A stretch of DNA of 64,000 bases from positions 37,985 to 101,984 of the forward strand of contig DATJQP010000125.1 in the NCBI GenBank assembly GCA_035505655.1, written 5' to 3'. Each line of letters opens with the position of its first letter. The first letter of the stretch is position 1. A program made the translations under genes and the position numbers. Below the pieces are notes generated by a model. It searched no databases. It worked only from the letters and a program-made list of their open reading frames with translations, and was not told the DNA's origin. Positions 1-8,130 of this stretch are shown piece after piece. This stretch comes from JAGVPT01 sp035505655 (GTDB lineage Bacteria > Bacteroidota > Ignavibacteria > UBA10030 > UBA8401).

Positions 1-1806
1 AGTGCTTGTGTCGGTGTTCTCTATTTCACCGTCGTGGCATTGTACGCCGATTCCGTCTATCAATCCTTGTCCCTTCAACAAAGTGATAATCTGCGCGTAC
101 GAAGTCGCGGCTCCGTTGTCATTGATGATGTTGTAATCGTTAATGAGCAGCTTTGTCGTGGCGGGCATGTATTTTCTCGCCAGTTTGAAAGCGTTGATGA
201 GCCAGTCCCACCCCGTCGTGCCTTTACCGCCGAGGGCCTTTTCATAATTGGCGGTTCCGTTAATACCGTCCGGAGGATTATGTCCCGTCAGGGGCTCATT
301 GACGACGTCGATCATGTCAATGTTCGGGTATCGTTGTCCGACCATCCTGATCCATGTTTCGATGTAAAGGTATTGCGTTGCAGAATCGAGACCGGAGATC
401 CACGAAGGCTGCTGTTGTCCCCAAATCAAATTGTGATCTTTGAACACAATCCCATGACTCCGGGAGTAATTGTACACTTTGTCCAGTCCACTCCAATTCC
501 ATTGGGTTGTATCCATTGTTGTTCCAACGGAACCCCACTTCCCCACGTTGCCGGCAGTCGTCTGGTTCCAATAGTTAGCGAAATTCGAGTCCGGTGAATC
601 GTCAGTATTCCCGAGAAATTTTGCCAGCCCTGCTGCCAATGGTGGGCCACCATAAATATCGGAAGGGCTCACGACACCCACCCCCCCTTTGTCCAGACTG
701 CCCACACTGAAATGCAGAGATGATTTCCCGAAGGCGAGCTTGTCGATATCCAAGCCGCGGCTTCCACCGCCGATCTGGAAAGTCCTCGTAAGACTATCCA
801 GACTGACAGAGAACGGATTCCCCATTGCGCCTTGGTACGCATTCTTGGTAAGGTTGACCCACTTCCAGACTCCGGTGCCGGCTGTGCCGGGACCATCCAC
901 AAAATAGGTTGACACGGAGAATCCCGCCGAGTCAAGGCCGTCTACGGCAATCCAGTCGCTGCCCGAGGCGGCGTTTTTCGCGCCGAAACCGTTGGCGTAG
1001 AAAAAGCTGCCGCTGCCTGAATCGACTCGAACGCGAGCGAAGAGATTATACATCCCCGAATCTGGAAATTGAACCTGGTACGTTATCATACGGCTTGTGT
1101 CGCCGGGGTACATCGAGGATGAGGAGTTTGTGCTTACCTCAACATACGATGCGCTGCTGTCTTTCAATGCCGGAAAATTGCCGCCGCGGATTCCGGATTC
1201 CGCCTCCACAGCCAAAGGCTCCTTGCTCGCGTTTGGATCCACGATCTGGAGGTTGTCTATGTAAATAGCGTTCCCGGTATCGGCTATACCATAGAAGTGG
1301 ACGGGCCCCATGATATACGTTGAAGTATCGGTGACGGTGAATTGCATGGAGTATTTTTGCCAGTGAGTCGTCAGCGTAGCAGGACGAATCGCTCCGTATT
1401 CTCCGGCGGCGGCGCTCCACGTTGTGAAATTGACCGTGGCGCCGGCTTTCTGGCTTTTTGCCCACATCGAATAGTTGTAAGGTATCCCCGGTTTCACATG
1501 GATGTTGCTTGCAACGATCTGGATATCCCATTGGTTGACGCCCAGCCCGTGAACGGTAACTTTCAAGGCCCGGTTTCCTTGTTCTACGGTATCGCTCACG
1601 ATCTCGAAAACCGGCTTTGGTTTCACGGTATCCGCCACTTCGATGATCCAGCCGGTGACATCTGTTCCCGTAACCGCTCCAACATTGGAGCTCTCGAAAT
1701 CTCCGTTGACAACAATTTGAGCGCTAAGCCTCCCCGAGGTCGAGCACAGCACGATCACAAGCAAAGAGAACAGCCCCCCCAGAGACCGCCTTGTCATGGT
1801 ACGCAT
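1..1806 (-). CDS. GH10 endo-1,4-beta-xylanase with N-terminal carbohydrate-binding modules (3' end outside window)
   Basis: Secreted enzyme predicted to cut the backbone of xylan. The reading frame runs off the left edge, so only about 602 residues are visible. Residues 1-30 form a signal peptide ending SAQ. Residues about 30-170 look like a CBM4_9-type module, with QWDIQIVASNIHVKPG near the middle. Residues about 180-335 look like a galactose-binding-like module. The GH10 barrel follows, with HNLIWGQQQPSWI and the DVVNEPL motif, in which Glu504 is the expected acid/base. The nucleophile Glu and any T9SS tail lie outside the window. ATG at 1806 is preferred because GGAGG lies five bases upstream; ATG at 1797 is also possible. 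The family call is firm; the exact substrate is inferred from the family. Confidence 0.9.
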   Translation of the reverse strand, partial: MRTMTRRSLGGLFSLLVIVLCSTSGRLSAQIVVNGDFESSNVGAVTGTDVTGWIIEVADTVKPKPVFEIVSDTVEQGNRALKVTVHGLGVNQWDIQIVASNIHVKPGIPYNYSMWAKSQKAGATVNFTTWSAAAGEYGAIRPATLTTHWQKYSMQFTVTDTSTYIMGPVHFYGIADTGNAIYIDNLQIVDPNASKEPLAVEAESGIRGGNFPALKDSSASYVEVSTNSSSSMYPGDTSRMITYQVQFPDSGMYNLFARVRVDSGSGSFFYANGFGAKNAASGSDWIAVDGLDSAGFSVSTYFVDGPGTAGTGVWKWVNLTKNAYQGAMGNPFSVSLDSLTRTFQIGGGSRGLDIDKLAFGKSSLHFSVGSLDKGGVGVVSPSDIYGGPPLAAGLAKFLGNTDDSPDSNFANYWNQTTAGNVGKWGSVGTTMDTTQWNWSGLDKVYNYSRSHGIVFKDHNLIWGQQQPSWISGLDSATQYLYIETWIRMVGQRYPNIDMIDVVNEPLTGHNPPDGINGTANYEKALGGKGTTGWDWLINAFKLARKYMPATTKLLINDYNIINDNGAATSYAQIITLLKGQGLIDGIGVQCHDGEIENTDTST

Positions 1807-2040
1807 CCTTCCCTCCACTATTACGTTTGGAAATTTGGCGGCGTCTTGCCGCCGATAACAAATGAATTAACTTGCGGAACCGACCCGACATCCCGGGGCA
1901 GGCGGGAAAAGCGGATCCGCAGCATAACTATAGAATCCTTGTCAGATCGCGGAGACTCGCCCTTCCGCGTAGCCGTCTATTATCTGATGTATCACTGCGC
2001 CCATCCCGGCCGGAGAGGGACGCTCATCACGATAGATCTA

Positions 2041-3197
2041 TTTTGACAATTTCAATTGTCTTTGTTGTAAGTCTTTTGCTTTGCAGTACTTCGGAATTAC
2101 GCTTAGACATTCATTAATGACGGCAAGAGCCGCTTTCAGATCTTTGTTTTTTGAATACGCCAGGGAGCGATTAACCAGTACCGTCAGATCCTCTGAGTCC
2201 ATAGTATATGCATCGGTCCAGGCTAGCTTCCCTTCTGTCTTAAGCATCGCGACGGTGTCTGTAAAATTCTATGGCTGAAGCAACTCCGCGAAGTCTCTTC
2301 GCCGGTAGTTCGACATGCTTTGAGTTTGTCTGACGTACGGCCAGTTTTTCTTCAATACTGTCACGTTATCGTTGCCGATCATGGAGTCGAGTTCTGAAAA
2401 CTCGACATTGGCACGCGTAACGCTATCCTGCTCGCCAAACGGAATCGAGGCACCTTCCGCCTTCGGAAGGTCGTCCTCCGCTTCCATCCGCTCACAAAAC
2501 GCATTCCCCATGAGTCGATACCCTTACACATTTTGTTCAACGCCAGCATCATCCTGATGAGCGACCGAATGATTGAACCGAACCGACCCCCAGCGCCCCG
2601 TAATATTCATTATGCCCGGCATAGATGAGGATCAGGTCGGGATCTTGATCCAGCACGCCCGGTAAGAGATCCAGCAACGTGTAGGAGCGTATCGCCGTCA
2701 TGCCCGGATCGTTAACCTCGACGGGCGTATTGGGATAGACCAATTCCAGCCGTCTCCGGATGTAGCGGGGAAACGATCCCATCGGGCTGTACGGAAAACC
2801 TTCCGCGCTGCTTTCTCCCAGGACGAAGACTCTGAACGCGTTCGCTTTCTTGTGGATATCGAACTCATCTTCACTGGTCGTGGGGTTGAAGTTGATGCTC
2901 GTAAAGTACTTCTTCACGATGTCCGGGTTTAAGACCTGCTTGCCTTCTCCGACTTCCACCCATTGATCAAAATTGTCGCCGTACTTCGCGATCCCTAAGC
3001 CGGTTTCCAGAATGGCCAGCGCAATGAGCGGGAGCAGGAGCGATAGCGCGTAGAACCACTGGGGGCTTTTTTTCCTGCCGCCCCGATAATACTTCTGATT
3101 TCGGATCGTTGCAGATGATACTTCCTGGAAAGTTCATGTATTGAGAGATGATCCTTTTCGGCCAGAACCTGTTTCCGTATGTCGTTGGCGTTTTCAC
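2041..3197 (-). pseudogene. Broken membrane-anchored SGNH/GDSL-like hydrolase with TPR-like C-terminus
   Basis: Pieces of one protein lie in different minus-strand frames. From the 5' end they are: an HTH-like stretch (HLSIHELSRKYHLQRSEIRS); after a frame change in a run of seven A, a membrane helix (WFYALSLLLPLIALAILE); then an SGNH-type core with LGESSAEGFPYSP and YAGHNEYYGALG; then stops and frame changes near 2550 and 2265; and a TPR-like end around 2040-2260. A GTG start at 3197 lies one base after the stop of the upstream spermidine-synthase-like gene, so the two were probably co-transcribed. Two of the frame changes fall in A runs, so part of the damage could be sequence error, but the stop codons after 2610 look like real decay. 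The specific function is unknown. Confidence 0.6.
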
Positions 3198-3198
3198 G

Positions 3199-5544
3199 TC
3201 AGTTCCGTTTGCCGAGACTTGTCCCAGACGGCACGAGGAGGAAGATGAGGAAATACATTCCTAGTCCAGCGAAAAAACTCGCGGTAAATCCCCACGTCAT
3301 GGAAAGAACAACGGCGAGGACCGAACCCAGAACCGACATGATCCCGTTCACTCCGTACAGCCAGGGGATATAGCGCACGAGATTCTCCTGATTCAACAAT
3401 TGGATCAGGGTGGGGAAAGGAATGCCCAACAAAAAACCGAGCGGTGACAGCAGAATAAAACAGGCAATCGCTCGGAGAGCCAGCCCATACGCGAGCAACC
3501 CGTTGAGAATCAACGGATGGACGACAAACAGGAGCAGCCCCGCAACGACTATTAACGCTGAAACATTTTTTAACCGCTTGATAACATCCCCGGAATATAT
3601 TTTCCCGCCGAAGAAGCTTCCGACTCCCATTCCTACCAGCAGAGAGCCGAGTAAGATTGATAGGGCAATTGTCGGCGAGCCAAGATAGAGAATGAACCGT
3701 TGGAACAGCGATACTTCGAGAATCATGAATCCGACGCCAATGCTCATGAACACCAGAAGAGGAAGCACTACCCTTTCTTTTGTTTTGTCCTTTCTATTTT
3801 TTTTCAATCGTGCATTGATCTTCCTCAACGGAATGATCACCGACAGCAGGGCAACCCCCGACGTGGCCGCCAGGAGGTCTGCAAAGTCGCCCGGCACGCC
3901 CTTCACCGTCTTGTAAAAAAAGGGGCTGTCATCGCGGACGGGAGAGATATCGGAGCTGTTCTCTGCGATGAGTTCCTCAAGTGAGCGATGCTTGTCCGTG
4001 ATATCCTGCAACAGGACATTTTCGACTTCATCGTTCACGGGATTATTGAGATACGGCAGATAGGTTGGCCGGGGAGAATCGGCTGGCAGGAACGCCGAGA
4101 CGCTTGCTATCGCTTTGACCTGTGCGGCGGTGTACGCAGACTTTCTGACGACCATTGTCGGACCATACTCGCTCCCGAGGATGATGAGATGGTTGGCTGC
4201 TTCAGCATTTCCGACCCCGTTTTCACCGAAGGCATAGAGGGTTGTCACGAGAAGCCTGACGAGTTCCCACCTGTTATGGAGGGTAAAGATCAGCTGGCCG
4301 TTGGGAGTCAGGCTATTGAGGTAATCTTTGACGGCCTCCACCGTCAGGAGAAAATTTTCGTTCGAGGCAAGCCCGTCGATGTTTTGCAGCTGTTTGGTCG
4401 AAGGAAGGGCCAGGACGATGATGGTGTACCGCTCGCGGGTGCTTTTGACGAAATGACGGCCTTCAGCCACCTTGATCTTCACATTCGGAAAGTTGGTGTA
4501 GATCCCTCCGTTAAAGTCGCCATAATCTTTCACTATCTGGACAAAATCCGGGTTCACCTCCACGCCGGTAATATTGTGAACCCCTCCAAGAAGTCCTGCG
4601 AGGATTTCCTTGCCTCCCCCCGGCCCTATGACCAGCATGTTTTCCTTCTCTTCTTTCGGCAGGAAGAAGAGAGGGATTGTCGACGAATTCTGCGCGAGGA
4701 GATCCATCAGCACGGTATCGTGGTGCGCAATGTCCCCGTTGAACCTGTACATCTGGGATCCTGCCGCGCCGTCGATGAAAAGATCCTTGACAACACCATG
4801 AGCGTCATACTCCACAAGATCCGACCTTCCGTTGCTGCTCCACCTGCTTTCGATGATCGTGGGCTTGATATTCGGATCCTCATAGGTATAATAGATGTCC
4901 TTTTCGGGAAAATGACCGATAGCAATTTGTCCCAGCAAGTCCGTTTTGCCGAAAATTGTCAGCACAAGAATCAGGCAGAAGAGCGTTGCGGAAAGGAGTA
5001 TTTGCTTCTTTTTGTCACCACCCAGAAAACTGATGCAGGGAAAAAGAAGGACAAGACCCAGGGACAGAATGGCATTGGCGGCGTTGAAGTAATTGAAAAG
5101 ATAGATCGGCAGAACAGACCCGAGTGCCGCGCCCACAAGATCTGAGGCATAAATTCTGAAACCGCTCCCGGCGTAGGCGCTGAAAAACTCGGCATAGATG
5201 ATTCCGGCAAAGAAGAACGGAACAAAGACCAGGACAAAATAGATGGCGGGGCTGGTGATCGAGAGGAGAATGATCAGTACGATGGAGCAAATAAGTGAGG
5301 CGCCCGTAAGAAAGAACAACAGGCTGAGCGTTCTCGGGTTCCTCGTTGATCCTTCCTGCGGTCTCAGCTTGTAGAAGGAGTAGATTCCGCCGCCACCAAG
5401 GCCCAAAATAGCCAAGGACAAAATTATGAAGGCATAATTTTGGACGAAGATCAGTGAAGAAATTCTCGTAGAGAGTATTTCAAAGCAGACAACGACTACG
5501 GAGACTACAAGAATAGTGAGATTTACGCTTCTAGCATTGACCAT
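3199..5544 (-). CDS. Polytopic membrane protein with spermidine-synthase-like domain
   Basis: A 781-residue protein. About six membrane helices (residues 8-200) come first. A Rossmann-type domain like that of spermidine synthases follows (about 230-540), and a second set of membrane helices lies at about 550-775. The SAM-type glycine motif is VIGPGGGKE (305-313) and the acidic ribose-binding position is in GVEVNPD (Glu329). The place where true aminopropyltransferases carry the catalytic Asp reads VLALPS (377-382), without an acidic residue, so polyamine synthesis is doubtful. Fused membrane/spermidine-synthase-like proteins are common in environmental bacteria and their substrates are mostly unknown. 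The stop is one base from the GTG of the broken SGNH gene downstream. An N-terminal remnant of a paralogue lies at 6170-6248. Confidence 0.8.
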   Translation of the reverse strand: MVNARSVNLTILVVSVVVVCFEILSTRISSLIFVQNYAFIILSLAILGLGGGGIYSFYKLRPQEGSTRNPRTLSLLFFLTGASLICSIVLIILLSITSPAIYFVLVFVPFFFAGIIYAEFFSAYAGSGFRIYASDLVGAALGSVLPIYLFNYFNAANAILSLGLVLLFPCISFLGGDKKKQILLSATLFCLILVLTIFGKTDLLGQIAIGHFPEKDIYYTYEDPNIKPTIIESRWSSNGRSDLVEYDAHGVVKDLFIDGAAGSQMYRFNGDIAHHDTVLMDLLAQNSSTIPLFFLPKEEKENMLVIGPGGGKEILAGLLGGVHNITGVEVNPDFVQIVKDYGDFNGGIYTNFPNVKIKVAEGRHFVKSTRERYTIIVLALPSTKQLQNIDGLASNENFLLTVEAVKDYLNSLTPNGQLIFTLHNRWELVRLLVTTLYAFGENGVGNAEAANHLIILGSEYGPTMVVRKSAYTAAQVKAIASVSAFLPADSPRPTYLPYLNNPVNDEVENVLLQDITDKHRSLEELIAENSSDISPVRDDSPFFYKTVKGVPGDFADLLAATSGVALLSVIIPLRKINARLKKNRKDKTKERVVLPLLVFMSIGVGFMILEVSLFQRFILYLGSPTIALSILLGSLLVGMGVGSFFGGKIYSGDVIKRLKNVSALIVVAGLLLFVVHPLILNGLLAYGLALRAIACFILLSPLGFLLGIPFPTLIQLLNQENLVRYIPWLYGVNGIMSVLGSVLAVVLSMTWGFTASFFAGLGMYFLIFLLVPSGTSLGKRN

Positions 5545-5588
5545 CTCTGTTTGGACGCGATCGCATTAAAGAAAGCCTTTTCGACTAT

Positions 5589-6010
5589 TTACACCCTGTT
5601 TTTGTTCTTCCGCCGTGCATCGATTTCATCCGCAACTTGCCTGCGGCAGTAATTCTTGAACTCCTCTTCCATCCTGTTGCCCTTCACCTTGTCATCTGTG
5701 AGCTTTTGTTCCGGCCGGATCCGAAGGCAGTGAATTACGGCGAACTGTTTCCCGATCGTAGACTCACGGTATTCAATCGGCGCGGCGGACTCGTTCCTCC
5801 TCGGGGCAAAGGCCGCCTTCGCCTGATGGTGTCCTCCTGAAGTCTCATGCGTTCTCCGCCAACCGTCTGTAGACGAACCTATCCATCAGTTCATTGTCGT
5901 CGATGATCTTTCGCGTATCCTGAGAGCGGTCCGCCAATGCGGACAATGCCATGGTAAGTAGAAGACCCCTCATTGATTTCACCAAGAGCTTTCTGTAGAC
6001 ATCACGCATA
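5589..6010 (-). pseudogene. Remnant of a second PpiC/SurA-like peptidyl-prolyl isomerase gene
   Basis: Two open stretches in different minus-strand frames resemble the C-terminal half of the intact parvulin lipoprotein at 6238-8010. One, about 5850-6010, reads DDNELMDRFVYRRLAENA and then a stop; it matches the intact DPEIRDRLVYFYNQAE. The other, 5589-5850, reads FAVIHCLRIRPEQKL and MEEEFKNY; it matches YAILKCNYARPAKQL and IDEEFKNF in the same order. About 100 residues between them are missing. No start codon or signal peptide is left. I read it as a decayed duplicate. The alignment was made by eye, so its outer limits are approximate. Confidence 0.55.
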
Positions 6011-6099
6011 ACCCGCCATGGAAACCAGGTCGCGGAAAAGGAGATCTAAATGTTTGCGGTACGTTCTACGCGTGTTGGACGAGACTCGGGGTCACCGCG

Positions 6100-6248
6100 A
6101 GTACTGAGTGCCAGCGGCAAAAGGGGAGCAAGCTTTTTCGCCGGGAGCTTATACAGAAGTAAGAAGTTCGTGTGCATACTATTTCAAAGCTTATTACCGA
6201 TGCCGATAGTATGAGGAAACGCAAATAGGGTTCCCCATTATTCGGCAT
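6100..6248 (-). pseudogene. N-terminal remnant of a second spermidine-synthase-like membrane protein
   Basis: An ATG at 6248 overlaps the last codons of the parvulin gene (stop at 6238). It opens a short frame reading RFLILSASVISFEIVCTRTS. This resembles the first helix of the intact protein at 3199-5544 (NLTILVVSVVVVCFEILSTRISS). Similarity is lost after about 30 residues, and nothing else of this gene is recognisable before the parvulin remnant at 6010. The ATG/stop overlap suggests that the lost gene was translationally coupled to the parvulin gene. Confidence 0.5.
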
Positions 6249-8010
6249 TACTTGGTGAAATCATCTTCTCGACGACGTCATAGTAGTATTTAGCGTGATA
6301 TTGGTCAGCCAGCTTCCTTTTGATTGCATTCTCCAGCGTGTCCCTGTAGAAGTTCTTGAATTCCTCGTCGATTGTTTTCTTCGCTTCTTCATAAGTTAGC
6401 TGCTTTGCCGGCCGAGCATAGTTGCATTTTAGGATAGCATATTTAGTCTGCCCGCCCTCATCAGTGAATTCAACGGGTTCGGAAACTTCATTCAGCTTCA
6501 TGGTAAACGCTTTCGGCGCAAAAATTGGTTTTTCCCTTCCCCCAAATGTTTTGAATTCTCCATCACGCTGTCTGTCATACGTCTCGACAAGATACCTTCC
6601 GGTTACTTTTTCAAATTCAGTTCCGGATTTTATCTTGGCGGAGGCTTGTTTTGCATCTCCCTGATTGCCAAAAACCATCACGTATATGATTCTCCTCTCC
6701 AAATCATAAAAGAGGGAGTCTTTGTGAGCATCGTAAAAACTGCGGAGATTGTCCTCGGTCAAAGGAGGGATGCGCTGTTCGATCTCTGCCTGGTTATAAA
6801 AATAGACTAATCGATCCCTGATTTCAGGATCTGTTGTAAAGGGGTTGAAGAATTCTTTTCGCAAACCCAAGGCACCGGCTTTTTCGGCAATCTTATCGTT
6901 GGTAACGGCCTCTTTGATAAAATATTTAATGTCATCCTCATTGAGGCTTCTTTTGACATTGATGGTCAGGACATTTTTTAATAGCCTCAGGTATTCTTTG
7001 TAATCAACCTTTCCGCTTCTATAGGTCATGATGGTTTTATTGTCCGTCGTAGACATTGCCCTCGCCAGACTGTCTTCATATGCTTCGCTGCTGTACGTTG
7101 AGATATTGGACCACTTCGTCAACTGCTTCAACGCAGTCTCATTCCACCGGATACTTGCCGTGTCCAGCAAAGCATCTTTGTCTTTGTTGTATTGGTCGAG
7201 ACATGGCTGTGTATAAACCTGCCGTAAGTATTTGATAAGCGGAGCCCTTGTTTTTTCGAACGGTTCGACAGGAACTTTCTCAATTCCTGTCACTTTCACA
7301 ACGCTATACTCTGTCTTTGTAGAAAGAACCCTTACTTCATTTTCTTTCAGACTAAAAATGACATTCCCAGACGGGTCAGAAAGGCTTTGCATCCAGGCAA
7401 CCGGTGTTTTGTAGCCATGATCTTGAGCTGCTTGCTCATCCTGGGAGTATTTCTTAACCAACGCATCAAAATCTGCACCCTTTTCAATTTGTGCCTTGAT
7501 GGCTAACGCCTTCTTTTCTATTCGGGCTAATTCGCTCTTTGTGGCCCGCGCAGGCTTCTTTAGCACAATTTCCCGGTAGGCAACCCTTCTATCCATAATT
7601 CCATACACTTTTCTTGCGTAGTCATCACTGGTGTATTTGCTCAAATATTCTTTCTCAAAGTAGTTGGCAACCAATGCTTCGTTGATGATGCGGCTGAGGC
7701 TCTGGATCAGTACCGTGTTTGTGTCCAAATGCCTTTCGAAAAAGTCAACTCGCTTCAGTTGCCTTTCCATCAAATCTTCCAATGCATGCCTGTATGCCTC
7801 CGATTTCACTCTGTACCTTTTGTCATAATTCCGGTCATACACATATTCTCTCAATTCATCAAACACTATTGTTTTTCCGTTGTCGTATTCTGCCACTACG
7901 TCGTCATGGACATTCTTGTTTGCAGAACATCCGTTTTCGATAAGAATGGTTGCGGCCGCTAACATCATCAACATCAATCGAGGGATTCTTGCTGGGGTTC
8001 TCTGTTGCAT
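6238..8010 (-). CDS. PpiC/SurA-like parvulin peptidyl-prolyl isomerase, probable lipoprotein
   Basis: Predicted periplasmic folding factor of 590 residues. The N-terminus has a hydrophobic segment followed by ENGCSANK, an imperfect lipobox with Cys28. A parvulin-type core lies around residues 140-260, with the typical FDALVKKYSQDEQA segment followed by a Gly-rich turn. A second parvulin-like domain lies around 425-540, with RRIIYVMVFGNQGDA and EFEKVTGRYL, and a helical C-terminus follows (EEAKKTIDEEFKNF). This is longer than simple PpiC proteins and resembles the SurA/PrsA layout. The stop overlaps the ATG of a decayed spermidine-synthase-like gene. The client proteins are unknown; outer-membrane or T9SS cargo folding is only an inference. 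Confidence 0.82.
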   Translation of the reverse strand: MQQRTPARIPRLMLMMLAAATILIENGCSANKNVHDDVVAEYDNGKTIVFDELREYVYDRNYDKRYRVKSEAYRHALEDLMERQLKRVDFFERHLDTNTVLIQSLSRIINEALVANYFEKEYLSKYTSDDYARKVYGIMDRRVAYREIVLKKPARATKSELARIEKKALAIKAQIEKGADFDALVKKYSQDEQAAQDHGYKTPVAWMQSLSDPSGNVIFSLKENEVRVLSTKTEYSVVKVTGIEKVPVEPFEKTRAPLIKYLRQVYTQPCLDQYNKDKDALLDTASIRWNETALKQLTKWSNISTYSSEAYEDSLARAMSTTDNKTIMTYRSGKVDYKEYLRLLKNVLTINVKRSLNEDDIKYFIKEAVTNDKIAEKAGALGLRKEFFNPFTTDPEIRDRLVYFYNQAEIEQRIPPLTEDNLRSFYDAHKDSLFYDLERRIIYVMVFGNQGDAKQASAKIKSGTEFEKVTGRYLVETYDRQRDGEFKTFGGREKPIFAPKAFTMKLNEVSEPVEFTDEGGQTKYAILKCNYARPAKQLTYEEAKKTIDEEFKNFYRDTLENAIKRKLADQYHAKYYYDVVEKMISPSNAE

Positions 8011-8076
8011 TGTATGACCGGAAGTTATTTCTACGTATGAATGTTTTGTCCGGCGAATTCTTTGACTTGCCAGATA

Positions 8077-8108
8077 AATAAAACCCCGACCTGAGTCGGG
8101 GTTTTATT
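8077..8108 (-). terminator. Strong intrinsic terminator
   Basis: Perfect 14-bp stem (8077-8090 with 8095-8108) around the four-base loop CTGA. The core is CCCCGAC/GTCGGGG with A tracts on one side and T tracts on the other, so it can work on both strands. It lies just after the stop of the beta-helix gene (8131) and before the start of the parvulin gene (8010), and so separates the two minus-strand units. Confidence 0.88.
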
Positions 8109-8130
8109 CCAGGAACAAGATGCGTCTTTC

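Noticed and set aside
3988..5145. Long plus-strand frame of 385 codons
   Set aside because: It lies opposite the spermidine-synthase-like gene, and its product has no membrane or domain features.
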